Of a DNA stretch of 64,000 nucleotides, positions 20,844-32,921 are shown piece after piece. The first letter of the stretch is position 1; the number at the start of each line of letters is the position of its first letter. Where the stretch lies: NCBI GenBank assembly GCA_951804985.1, contig OX638131.1, positions 61,595,598 through 61,659,597 on the forward strand. The letters run 5' to 3'. Position numbers and translations under genes: made by a program. Below the pieces are notes generated by a model, which had not been told where the DNA came from, searched no databases, and saw only the letters and a program-made list of their open reading frames with translations. The DNA is from Dryomyza anilis. Its lineage: Eukaryota; Arthropoda; Insecta; Diptera; Dryomyzidae.

Positions 20844-22082
20844 AAAATTTACTTCATCATTGTGATTATCTTGCTCCTCATAACCTTCGAATTCCTGCTG
20901 ATTATATGTTCCTATGTTATACAACCTCTGCTGTTTTTGAGGCTGGTTAGTAAATGACCCTGCCCGTTTGAATGAATTGTTTCGGGGACGATTTATATAA
21001 TCTACTCGTCTAGACTGGAAGGATCCCTCGTCCATTCGTTCATGCGGCTTGGGTCCTAAAGGTCTTGGTGGTGACTGATTATAATTAAATTGTCCCGAAT
21101 TGAACCTGTTGTTTGGGTATGGTTTGAAATTTCTTTGAGGTAACGGGGGTGGTCTTGATTCATTGCGTGACATTTGTATTTGATTAAATGGCACTATTAT
21201 TCTATTTGGAGTATTAGGGTGGAGGCTATTATTTCTAAGCGTTAGGTTCTGAATTTCTAGACACGCTGAGTATGCCTCAGGAAGAGTTTTTGGTTTCTGT
21301 ATAATTAACATTTTGGCAAGTTCGCCATTTAATCCTCGAACAAAGACATCTAGCGCACGATTACGGTACGCCTCCACTAAGGCACTGATCGTTTCTTGGG
21401 AGTGTGATTCCGTTTTTATTTTATTAATAATCAATGAAAATTGGTGGTTCACTGTTACGTAAAATTCGTCCAGCTTTGATCCTTTTTGCGACAATTGAGC
21501 AAGTTGGTGTTGTAACGTTTGCACGTCTCTTTTATCTGCATAGTGCAGCGACAAAACTCTTTTAATTTCTGGCCACTCGTCCTCGAATATATTGTAAGAA
21601 ACTAATGCAGCATCTGCATCACCTCTAATTTTATGCTGCAAAATTGCCCTGTATATTGGCTTGTTTTTCACTATGACGAAATCTTTGAGGATTGCCTCTA
21701 CACTATGTATCCAGGATACATAGTGAGCCGGATCCCCCTTAAAGATCTGTAACTCTTTTACGCAGTCCGGTAGCCTTGAAATTTCTTTCAGCTCCTCTTC
21801 ATTCATTGGACCACGTAAAATTTCTACCCTGTCTTCCACATTGTTTCTTTCTGAGGGACGCTCTATATCATTGATACGTGCTTCCATTGCCCTGAGCATC
21901 TCCGAAATATGACCATTTGCCGCACTAGCTTCTTCTATCCTACCTATCCTTCCCTCAAATGATCTTAATTGATCAACAATTGCGTTCACCGCCCCTGTCA
22001 ACTCCTTAAGGGAAGTTTGCATTCCTTCCATTGTATTGGTTCTTATATTTTTATGTACTTTTTTCCTAAAAATGGATCGCAC
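20811..22082 (-). CDS. Errantivirus Gag, intact
   Basis: A 423-codon uninterrupted frame directly upstream of pol. Residues 18-90 are coiled-coil-like (repeated L/I with E/R). The central region (about 105-290) resembles the capsid part of gypsy Gag (ELQIFKGDPAHYVSWIHSVE; QHKIRGDADAALVSY; VRGLNGELAKMLI). The C-terminus is N/R/P/Q-rich with no CCHC zinc knuckle, as in gypsy-group elements. The first ATG is at 22080-22082; a second at 22029-22031 (MEGMQTSLK) is an equally plausible start. The stop overlaps the pol frame. Confidence 0.9.
   Translation of the reverse strand: MRSIFRKKVHKNIRTNTMEGMQTSLKELTGAVNAIVDQLRSFEGRIGRIEEASAANGHISEMLRAMEARINDIERPSERNNVEDRVEILRGPMNEEELKEISRLPDCVKELQIFKGDPAHYVSWIHSVEAILKDFVIVKNKPIYRAILQHKIRGDADAALVSYNIFEDEWPEIKRVLSLHYADKRDVQTLQHQLAQLSQKGSKLDEFYVTVNHQFSLIINKIKTESHSQETISALVEAYRNRALDVFVRGLNGELAKMLIIQKPKTLPEAYSACLEIQNLTLRNNSLHPNTPNRIIVPFNQIQMSRNESRPPPLPQRNFKPYPNNRFNSGQFNYNQSPPRPLGPKPHERMDEGSFQSRRVDYINRPRNNSFKRAGSFTNQPQKQQRLYNIGTYNQQEFEGYEEQDNHNDEVNFMTDASPAFLT
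20844..20850 (-). promoter_or_regulatory. -1 ribosomal frameshift heptamer A AAT TTT
   Basis: On the minus strand the gag frame reads GTA AAT TTT ATG 11 codons before the gag stop (20811-20813). A AAT TTT fits the X XXY YYZ slippery rule, and a -1 slip enters the frame that is open into the protease. A downstream stimulatory structure was not worked out. Confidence 0.75.
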
Positions 22083-22149
22083 AAGGCCACACTTACCTTA
22101 TATAATTTCCTTCGCAATTAATTTTTCTTTTTCTTTACAATGTGGATTT

Positions 22150-22483
22150 CAGCTTTTTGCTGTGAGATTTTATTTTTTACACATATATGCTTCAGCTTTT
22201 TGCTGCAATTTTTTTTATATATATTTCACAATACTTCAGCTTTTTGCTGTACATTTTTTTTATTTATTTATTTTTTTTTTTTTTTAAATACTCTTCACAA
22301 TATTTCAGCTTTTTGCTGCAAACAATTTTTTATTTTTTTATGAATATATGTTTCAGCTTTTTGCTGCAATTTTAATTATTTATTTATTATTTTTTCCTTT
22401 AAAAGATATATTTCTCGATATTTCAGCTTTTTGCTGCAAACAATTTTTAATTTTTTACGAATGTATGCTTCAGCCTTTTGCTG
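22150..22483 (-). promoter_or_regulatory. Seven-copy CAGCAAAAAGCTG dyad array in the errantivirus leader
   Basis: Plus-strand CAGCTTTTTGCTG at 22150, 22193, 22237, 22306, 22354 and 22424, and CAGCCTTTTGCTG at 22471. Each is 13 bp, an inverted repeat CAGC-N5-GCTG, extended by TT before and usually CAA after, separated by AT-only DNA at spacings of 43, 44, 69, 48, 70 and 47 bp. The location, between primer site and gag, is that of the Su(Hw)-bound insulator in Drosophila gypsy, but the motif is different. Function is inferred. Confidence 0.7.
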
Positions 22484-23139
22484 CAATTTTTATAATTTTT
22501 TTATAAATTTTTAGTTATTATTTTTATTTTTAAATTTATATATACTTTTATTCTCTTTTTAATCAGTTTTGTTAATAATATTCTGTCTTTAATTTCTTTC
22601 GAAAAGAAAAAAAGGAAAAAAAAATTTTCTCTTTTATGTTTTTTTAAATTTTTTATAAATAAATTAATTTACACTGTTATTCTCATTATATTTTTTGTTT
22701 TTTCTTAGTGTCACTGCAAAATGTTGTTTATTTTATTTTTCGTTTTTTAATGTTACTGCAAAATACTGAAAAAGAAGAGAACCGGATTTTTTTTTAATAT
22801 TTTTGCATTTATGGAAAACACTACAAGGCGACCGGCCATGGAAGGATCGCGTTGTCCTGTTTAGTCGTCCGTGTTTATGATTACAGACAACCTACTGAGG
22901 CACGATTGGCTTCACTATGTTTTAAGAAGTCCCGTTTCGTTCTCCCTCCGTGTTCTCATGGGAACGGGGGAATTAACTAAGGATTCTAGTGATAAAAATA
23001 AGAACTATCCTCATACCGGCTAAGTCTTAATTGACTTAAGTTGGTATTCGGATGCCTATATATTTTCTCCCGCGCGGGAATTCACAAGGATCCAAAGGAT
23101 TATAACGAAGGACAATCTTTTGAACATTTTTGTTGGCCG
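22484..23139 (-). other. Errantivirus untranslated leader
   Basis: No coding sequence. AT-rich near gag, then GC-richer between 22800 and 23139 next to the primer site. It would carry the packaging signal and any env splice donor; neither can be identified by eye. Confidence 0.5.
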
Positions 23140-23157
23140 GTCCCTGCTCGGGCGCCA
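23140..23157 (-). promoter_or_regulatory. Primer binding site, tRNA-Lys(UUU) type
   Basis: On the minus strand TGGCGCCCGAGCAGGGAC immediately follows the 5' LTR, sharing its first T with the LTR end. It is complementary to the 3' end of tRNA-Lys(UUU) apart from one position (CGAGC instead of CGAAC). Lys-tRNA priming is usual for gypsy errantiviruses. Confidence 0.9.
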
Positions 23158-23545
23158 GCTAACTAAACCCTTAATGGGTGTCTCAAAAAATATAGTTTGC
23201 CAGGAGCCTCAACGGCGGCTCCTGGTCTTTCCAATAAAAACCAACTTGTTTTAATATTATTTCGTACACGACCGTGTTAATTTAATGTCCCAACTTGACT
23301 AACTGTAACAATCCATATTCTCTTACTCGATAGCTTAAATTATACTTAAATGAAACTGCTGCATCGGCAATCCCACGATGGGCTCAGGTTATTGTTCTGA
23401 TTGCGCATGTTGCTGCGTATGCAATCCCACGATGGGATCTGGTCATCGTTCTGGTTGCGCGTGTTGCTGCGTAAGCAATCCCACGATGGCCGGATACGCG
23501 TGTTACTGCAATACTGCAGTTAACGCTTAACGTAAGGTGTTAACT
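23157..23545 (-). repeat. Errantivirus 5' LTR (389 bp)
   Basis: Plus-strand orientation AGCTAACTAAACCC to GGTGTTAACT. The third base is C where the partner has T, and it lacks one 11-bp AATTATACTTA unit. It carries the transcription start for the element, directed away from bsk exon 24061 and toward the window start. Confidence 0.95.
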
Positions 23546-23549
23546 TGCA

Positions 23550-24336
<787 letters not shown>

Positions 24337-24363
24337 TGAGTCGAGCACGGGAAATTATTGCAA

Positions 24364-24957
24364 TCCAGGGGGTCGATTCTCGTTCTGTGATTCGGTAAAG
24401 TGATAAAAATTTTATCATTTTCATGCTTTCACTTCACAATGCTTAAAAAGGTGATTCTCGAAAACATTGCTATGAACAATGTGTTGAGTTTCGATAAATA
24501 AATTTGTCAAAATAATTTAGCTTTCAAATAAAAAACAACAAAAGAATATCTGCAACAAAATAATTTGAATAAAGAAGAATTAAAGTAAACTAATTAGTGA
24601 TGGTTAAGGGGTTATTGTGCTATTGCACATTTTTTGGGATCATTAATAAAGTACTAGAAGTATTAGTGCAAGTGTGTGTTTCGTTTAATAATTAAACAGC
24701 TGTTTCATGCAACATTTTAAGACATTTTGTACTTAATAACGCTGCAAATATGAAATATGATGTGAAAAATGGTTTGCAATATGCGGAAATCCATAGAAGT
24801 GTTATTTTCAGTTCAAAAATGAACACAAACTCACTAAAAATATGTACATTCTCGCTCAAGTGTTCTACGCACCAGGTGGGTACCTATATGTATTAGACAA
24901 GAACCACATATTGTTAGTTACTTGCCTTTAATCATCACTATATGGGCATTTCCACAG
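24364..24957 (+). repeat. Left half of the GGGGGTCGATTCT-terminal element
   Basis: Begins about 40 bp after the splice donor with AGGGGGTCGATTCTCGTTCT, the inverted complement of the end at 29849 (GAACAAGAATCGACCCCC). It continues with CGGTAAAGTGATAAAA, GTGTTGAGTTTCGA and further blocks shared with 3945-4400. With the right half at 29632-29849 it could be one 5.5-kb element filled by later insertions, or two separate copies. Confidence 0.5.
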
Positions 24958-25565
24958 AAAAGTCCACCGTGGCCGCAAAAATAAAAAGTTGACAAACAAT
25001 TCTTTCTGACTTGTATTATTAAAGAAAATACTTAAATTAATTAGTCCATGTTTACCATGTTTATAAAACGGACTGCAAAGTTGAGTTTATATTTTGGTCA
25101 CTTATTTTTATTTTTTATATCATTTTCTCTTGAATAGTTTCTTCTTTATGAGCGATGGTATAAGTTCACTCTTTACACAAAATTATCTTTAAAACAATAG
25201 TTAACTTCAAAAAAATACGAAGACAGAAATAAAGATCAGTAAACGGTAGATTTTTAATTTGCTTGACTTTTTAATGTCATGTTCATGACCGCGAAACATC
25301 ACTACTTCTCATTACTTCTGCGTTAGTCAAAAGATATGTTTAAAATTTTTAAGTTAGCATAACTTTAGTATGCCAAAATCAAAAAATATCAAAAAAAAAA
25401 TTGAGCATGTCAAGCAGAGGTATTTTTTTTATTATCAACTTTGTAACGTCACACGTTGAATAAAAAGTCACTATTTTTAAACAAAATTATATAACTACAA
25501 AACTAATCAATAGATTTAATTGTTTTTTTTTTATGAAATTAGAAAGTATTAAGGTATAGTTATGA
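24958..25565 (+). repeat. Interspersed repeat, AAAGTCCACCGTGG family, copy 1
   Basis: Aligns with 35129-35504: AAAGTCCACCGTGGC, AAAGATCAGTAAA, TGACTTTTTAATGTCATGTT, ACTACTTCTCATYACTTCTG, CGTTAGT, AAGCAGAGGTATTTTT, ATTATATAACT and AAGGTAYAGTTATG in the same order. About 230 bp longer here. No coding. Confidence 0.7.
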
Positions 25566-26188
25566 ATTATAAAATCCATCTTTCTCTTAAGAAGTGTGTA
25601 CAAATATTTATAGTCAGATATTGTGAGTGAGTGCTCTCACATCATCTGAAAAGTTGTATTTCATATATTCACACATTCCGCCCCTCAAGCCCATACGTTG
25701 ATTTTGATGGATCTTACTTTCTACGACTCTCGAAAACGTGTTACCAACAAACAAATTCAGATAAAAAAATTAAAAAATTATTTAAAAGCTACGAATTTTT
25801 TAATCTGGCAATACAGCAACAAAACTAGACTTGATTCGAGAATCGAATATCTATTCGGTAAACAAAAAACAGCTGTTCTGAAAAAGTTGTCATTTTGTGT
25901 ATTTCATCATTTTTACAAATTTTATCTCATTTGCTTTGTAAATGGATTTTTTGGATAAAAAGAAATGTGTAGTGTATTACAAAATTATTTATGATTGTTC
26001 TGCATCCTTTTTTGGTGCATTTAGTGTTTTGTTTCGCTAAAATTTTAGTGAACGGAGTCAAAAAAAGCTACCGTCTAGTTAGACACAACATTCGTGCGGT
26101 TTAATTTTATGAAATACAAATTATTTCCTTACGTCGCACAGTGTAATATTTTCACAATCTAGATAGACATAAATCGAATTTTAAAGTT
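25566..26188 (+). other. bsk intron, AT-rich, nothing recognised
   Basis: No domain-bearing frame or recognisable repeat boundary. A TTGATTCGAGAATCGAAT palindrome-like stretch occurs at 25830. Frames of 65 and 86 codons overlap here in shifted registers and lack any family resemblance. Confidence 0.35.
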
Positions 26189-26191
26189 AAT

Positions 26192-27537
26192 GGGCCTGAT
26201 TGTTGATTCCGTTTCCGCATTCTATCCGCAGTGAACTCATAAATTTGAAATATTCAATCCGCTATCGAAAATGTTTGGGTTGTGTCACGGAAGAAAAAAC
26301 GACATTATCGACTCGAATAAAAATTTGAATCATTCATTCCGTGACATCGAACTTTTCTGTCAGATTTGTTCCGTTAAATTTTATTGCAGTTTTGTGAAAA
26401 AAAAACTTAAATTTGTAAGGGTTTTTAATAATTTATTAAAATTTTAGTAAGTGATTAATTTTACAGGAATAAGAACATTTTCCTAACATCGCTAGAGGCT
26501 CGATGAGAGAACGACACGTTTCACCCGATAAAGCTGCTACTATTCTGTGGATTTGCAAGATCTAACTTGTGTGCTGCATAGCATCACTCTTGAACACCGT
26601 TGAATTGCATCTACTTATGCGTGCCGGGCTGAAAGCTCAGCCGCGTAAAATCCAAACGCGAGGTGACTTTACTCTTCAACAGTCCACAACCACCAGACGA
26701 CTTGCTTGGTCACGTTGGAGACGTTTACTAAATAGAGCCAATAAACAAAAAAAAAATGCGTAGAGTGATGAAAAATAAAAAATAAATCATGACCGCGAGG
26801 TCACGCATTTTTTGTTAATTTACTTTTATTAAAGGAAGGCATAGTAAAATATCCACGCCTTCACATGAGAAATTTTGAAGTTGGTTCCAGAGTGCCGAAC
26901 GGGAGGGTGTACTATTTTATTTAATTTCAAGCGGCCATATAGCCGTTTGTAAAAAAAGCAAATTGTAAAAAAATTCTGACGCCGATTACCGGTTCGACAG
27001 TCGTCACATGTCACGGTGCCGATGTCTAGAACTGTTCCTCCATCAGCTCATTCTTCCACGAAAGCGTCTAGACCGTCCACTTGTATATCTGCACGGACGC
27101 CTGCCGCGGCTCGGTCATTCGCATTCCATTGATTTCATTAAATTCGATGAGTGAGATCTGTTCGGCGGTTGCCTCAAGCTGCAACATACAATATAAGGCT
27201 CGTGACATTTCTCGTTGCTACTCCCGCGACAGGGCCAACTTTTCACCACCTCCGAGACGTACAGACTCTAGCGAGCCGGCTGCAAATCAGAGTTGCGCGA
27301 CTTTTTCAATTTTTAGAACCAAAATTTTAAAAAATTAAAATTTTTTGTTTATTGAAAATTTTGACATATATCAAATAATTTAATTTCCGCAGCGCATCCG
27401 TAGTAAACTTCAAACTGTCGATAAACTTGTTTTCGTTCCGGCGGATTCAAAAATTGATGACAATCGAACAGAAAAGTTCGATCGAAATTGCTATCCGTAG
27501 CGGATTGCTTTCCGTAACGGAATCAACAATCAGGCCC
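26192..27537. mobile_element. PIF/Harbinger-type non-autonomous element, 1,346 bp
   Basis: Terminal inverted repeats GGGCCTGATTGTTGATTCCG and its complement at 27518-27537, flanked by a 3-bp direct repeat AAT (26189-26191, 27538-27540). GGGC-type termini with a 3-bp duplication fit PIF/Harbinger. The centre is GC-richer than the intron. Minus-strand stretches at 26830-27300 (for example EKLALSREYQREMSRALYCM) look like decayed coding sequence with several stops, which I could not assign. No DDE transposase recognised. Confidence 0.6.
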
Positions 27538-27540
27538 AAT

Positions 27541-29631
27541 GACTTGAAATTTTGTATAGAGAAGTTTTCTTGAAATAAAAACTTATCCACAAAAAATTGG
27601 CGTGGTCAGATAAGAGCCACGCCCACTTCTCATAGATATATTATATAACACTATGCACATTTGGCAAATATTCTTCTACAAAGGAAATAAAAACATATAT
27701 TCTTCAGAATTTAGGCATTAGATGTCGTTTCTCTTGAATAATATATTAATATTTTTTCAAGGATATTCGACAAAAATGCAAAAACGTATTTTTCGGAATA
27801 CTCTTGCTCAGTAAGCGTTAGATGCAAAGTCAACTTATTATTTCTTAAATCTAAAATATGTATAGAAGCCCACATATCAAGTTTTGTATCAATTTTCAAA
27901 ATCAGTGTTCCAGAGATATGATCAAAAAAGAGAGAATTATTTTTATTTTTCGAAAAATTTTTAATGTGAGTAGTAAAGATCTCTTTAATCAATAATATGA
28001 ATTCCAAGATATTTCTTTCCACCTGTAGTTACCGCAGAATGATTGCAATACAATTTTTAAATGCAATTCGTGTTAAATAAAAGATATACATTATACAAAA
28101 AATCGGTTTTATTTTTTAACTGCATTTTCGAAAGTAAAAATACATTATTTTTTGAAATTCATAAAATGAGATAATCTTGCATAATATATTTATTAGAATT
28201 GCATCAACAGAATTCCATTATTTCTTCTACCTGAACTGTGAAAAATCTCTATACAAAATTCAGTACAAAACACTAAAATTTGATATCCCTCCCAGCTGAA
28301 AATAATAGGCAACACCACAAAAAAAAAATCCGCGGGACACCATTTGACTTCACTTTTGCTAACTTTGAATAAATTAGAGATATCATTTTAGGTATACATA
28401 AGAAATAATGTCTCATATAAAACAGAATTCAATTTTTATTTTAAAAGCCATTTTCTAAAATCTCGAAATTTCGCAAGTGCGCACATATGCGCAGCCAATT
28501 TAAGTTGTTGTGAGAAGGGTTTTGACCAACCTATATACTAAATCTGATCTGAAAAGGGAACAATGCGGAACAACTTACTAATACCTCTTAGTTTTTTAAA
28601 CATTACAATTTAAATAAGGTTTTAATACTCACATATTAAATTCTGATTTGTGCCCAAATCAAATCATTTACATAAATATGCTTTTACCAAAAATTAAACT
28701 TATTTATTTAATGGCTAAAAAGTTTGCATTCTCAAAAATTGAAAAACACTACAACTTGTAAAGCATAAAGCATGTGACTAATACTAGCTTATTCACAACA
28801 ATTTTATGTTAGGAAAAATTATCAAGTTTGTTTGACGTTTTCATGGAAGCCATATTTTTTAATTTTATTGCATGTTAATTTTCGGCTTAATGTGACATTT
28901 TTCTGCTAAATATGTGAAAAAAGAAATCAATTGAAAATTCTCTTTCTTTTGCTTTTGTCCACCTAGATATAAAAAATATCACACTGTGCGTCGGCGCAAA
29001 CGGTGTAAAGTTAGACGTTTTGCGTTTTACAAAATTCAAAAAGCCAGTCACACGGGCGTACATGACTACTTTCGTCAATTATCGAGATAATTGACGAATG
29101 TTAAAGTTTATTATAAAAGTCGCAGAATTAAAAAAAGAAACAATTGAAAAGACTCGTAATTTAATGAAGATAGTAAGTAATTTTGCAAAAAATTAAAAAA
29201 AAAAACAGTGCATATAATAGAGAATGCTTTATAAGTAAAGAATTTCAAAAGTAGTTTACGCTTTTTTTTTAATCAAAACTAAAAAAGCGCATAACTTACA
29301 GGATATTTGCGCCTTTACTTAGTAAAGGTCGCAAAATATAGGGAAAGGTGCAAACTTAAAAAAAAAACACAAAATTGAAAAGGCGTCCGATATGAATACA
29401 TGTTGCAAAATTGTTGTACACTTTTCCCAACTATTTTATTATATATCACAAGCGATTCGCAAACAGCGAAAACCAAAATTAGTATCAAAATGTGAGAAAA
29501 AACATAACGGCAAACAACAATGAATAATTACTCTAAACAATGAATTGTTAAAAAAAAGTTATTTCAACTAATAGAATGTTTGAATAACAATGTCATTCTC
29601 GCGTAGTAACACAGTAGAGAAGGCCAATTTT
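27541..29631 (+). other. bsk intron, AT-rich, little recognised
   Basis: About 2.1 kb without a supported gene. A 103-codon minus frame at 27711-28022 has no recognisable domain. A perfect 26-bp palindrome lies at 29072-29097. G/C-richer short segments (28985-29060) might be decayed coding DNA, but nothing was identified. Confidence 0.4.
29072..29097. repeat. Perfect 26-bp palindrome
   Basis: TCGTCAATTATC and GATAATTGACGA are exact inverted complements separated by GA/TC-symmetric centre bases. Isolated in the intron; could be the centre of a small hairpin or a chance palindrome in AT-rich DNA. Confidence 0.8.
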
Positions 29632-29849
29632 GAATTTATTTTCATATGAAGATATTATAACAGCATATTTCATTTTATCACAAAACGAGAATCGTAAAAT
29701 ATGATAAATCTTAATATGAAAAAAGTGTATTTTCATATGTTAACACTGTTATTCTATATTTTTATCAAACGAGAATCGAATTTTTTATGAAGCGGCGAAA
29801 AAGCTCTTCACGTCACCGCTTCACAGAACAAGAATCGACCCCCAGGATT
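29632..29849 (+). repeat. Right half of the GGGGGTCGATTCT-terminal element
   Basis: Parallel to 8463-8711 throughout and ends with AGAACAAGAATCGACCCCCA, inverted relative to the left end at 24364. Contains ATGAAGCGGCGAAAAAG just before the end. Confidence 0.6.
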
Positions 29850-30889
<1,040 letters not shown>

Positions 30890-32019
30890 TCTCTTCTCAA
30901 AAATACTCATCATTGACGATGAAAATAATTTGTATCTTCAATTTATCCCATCATCGAAAGATTAAAAAAACGGACCGCCGCGGATTCCTTATCATTTAAA
31001 GATGAAAAAATGATGAGAATTGATGACAAATATGATGGGAAAAGATGAGGACAAATGAGCGATTGAACACTGCTACTGAATGATATAATAAAGAAAGGTT
31101 TCGACATGTCCACTGGAGGATACGGTGATCGTGGGCATGCCGAGGCGACCTTGGACAACATTTCTTTTTTTCATTTTGTTTTGAAATGTCATAAAAATAG
31201 ATTTGGACATGTCCATTAGAGGATACTGTTCCCCAAAAATGGTTTTGTACATGTACCTTGGAGGATGAGGTGCGCCCTGATATCATTGCAAAAAAATTAC
31301 GGCAATTTGAAAATAAAATGACCGAACAAATTTTATTGTGGGAATCGATAGAGGGTATCCCGAAATTCCTATTGCACTCAGAAAACAGTTTTCTTATTAT
31401 TCGCGCCGCGAACGTAAATTTCTATAACATCAACTGATGTGAACGCTGCATTATACCGATATGAGGCGAATCATTAGCGCCCAACTCTGTCCAAAAAGTC
31501 TCCAACGCATGACAACGCATAGCTGAGCGAAAGAACCAACGTCAAAGGTGACATTTGCCTCGTGATGCGATGGGACACTTCACTTCATTTTTAACATCAA
31601 GCGATTACTTAAAACTAAAATTAACTTACAATAAAATCAATTATAACGTTTTAAAAGTAAAAACATTGCTCGTTTTTATTTCTATTTTTTCCAAGTGGAC
31701 AGTTATATTAAGGAACATTTACTTGAAACAGGGTCAAGTTCAATATTACTTATTTAAATGAAGGTTTTTCCTTAATAGTATTAAAATAAGAAAATGTTCC
31801 TTAAAATAATGAAAATTTCGTAAAAATTAGAAGTTTTTTAACGTTATTTCAATTTAATTTTCTTTATTATGATGAAAAAAAAAGTCCAAGGACAACCTGC
31901 ACATGTTCATAAACACATCATCCTCCGTGGACACGTTGAAACCTTCGTTTATAATATCATCCAGTAGGAATCGGAGGTGTCCCATTGGCCATTTAACCTC
32001 ATCTTTTCTCATAATTTTT

Positions 32020-32657
32020 ATACCCTACACTAAGAGTGAAAGGGTATATTCAGTTTGGTACGCCGTTTGTAACACCCAGAAGGAAGCATCTCCGGTATGG
32101 AAAAGTATATATATTCTTGATCAGCATGACCTCCTGAGTCGATTTAACGATGTCCGTCTGTCCGTCTGTCTGTCTGTCCGTCTGTCTGTCCGTCTGTCTG
32201 TCTGTCTGTCTGTTGAAATCCCTAAGACTTTTAAAATTGAAGAGCTAGAAAAATGAAACTTATAACTTAGATTACTAATATACCTACGCTGTATGTGCGA
32301 AAAAATTGGCGAGATCGGTCCATTGTGACCTATGATCCGACCACTTATGTTCAAATACCTCATATAAAATGTACATATAAAGATCAATTTTTATGTATAC
32401 GTGCTTAGGTAAACTTTGTTGGTCAAATATATATTGACATCATGCTCAAATACATGATAATAATGTTTTCCGGCGAAAAGACTTGTGGTTCACAAAAAAA
32501 AAAATCGAAATTCGGTACACCTACCCATATGTAAATATGGGTATCAAATGAATGGAAATTCTTCAGCGATTGAATGTTTGTAGTTATTTTCAGGATTCGT
32601 ATACTCTGGTGACCTATATATCACTTTGAATGGTAACCACACATATGTGTAGGGTAT
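32020..32657 (+). mobile_element. ATACCCTACAC-terminal repeat with (GTCT)n, best copy
   Basis: Starts ATACCCTACACTAAGAG and ends ATGTGTAGGGTAT, giving an 11-bp inverted terminal repeat ATACCCTACAC. It contains a GTCCGTCTGTCTGTC microsatellite at 32151-32212 and a TACCCATATGTAAATATGGG palindrome. Inserted into the right arm of the 30890-35045 element. A near-identical 5' part is at 51484-51848. Repeats with this layout are widespread in fly genomes; no protein is encoded. The frame reading through the GTCT run is an artefact. Confidence 0.7.
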
Positions 32658-32921
32658 TTATAGTCGGCTTAGACCGACTATAATTTTGATAATCCTAACT
32701 ATCATAATTACACCTACTTTAAAATTTCCCATGTGATCTAACCTTCCCAACTGGTTTTTCTTCTTTTCGCATCATTTATTTTCATCTTCAAATGATGCGA
32801 ATTCGCGACGTTCTGTTTTTTCTCATCATTCGATGATGAATATTAAGATACAAATTTAAAGTTGTTTGTTTTTATTCAACCTTAAAATAGAGTAATGCAA
32901 AAACTAATTTGTCGAGCTCTA

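Larger units (their letters stand above)
15791..23545 (-). mobile_element. Gypsy-group errantivirus (endogenous retrovirus), 7.75 kb, near-complete
   Basis: LTR-flanked provirus on the minus strand between 4-bp direct repeats TGCA (15787-15790, 23546-23549). In transcriptional order: 5' LTR, Lys-tRNA primer site, repeat-bearing leader, gag, -1 frameshift, protease-RT-RNaseH-integrase, env, polypurine tract, 3' LTR. LTR ends AGTTAAC...GTTAACT and an env gene mark the errantivirus clade. The LTRs differ by about four substitutions and one 11-bp indel over ~390 bp, so insertion is recent, yet pol and env contain frameshifts. These are either early inactivating mutations or assembly indels. It lies antisense to bsk, upstream of the catalytic-loop exon. 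Confidence 0.95.

Noticed and set aside
22150..22483. True Su(Hw) binding array
   Set aside because: Location fits, but the repeated core CAGCAAAAAGCTG does not contain the TGCATA-type core; reported as insulator-like by position only.
32151..32212. CRISPR-like array
   Set aside because: A tetranucleotide microsatellite without spacers, in an animal genome.
31903..32256. 117-codon protein with SVCLSVRLSV repeats
   Set aside because: Translation of a GTCT/GTCC microsatellite inside a transposon end.
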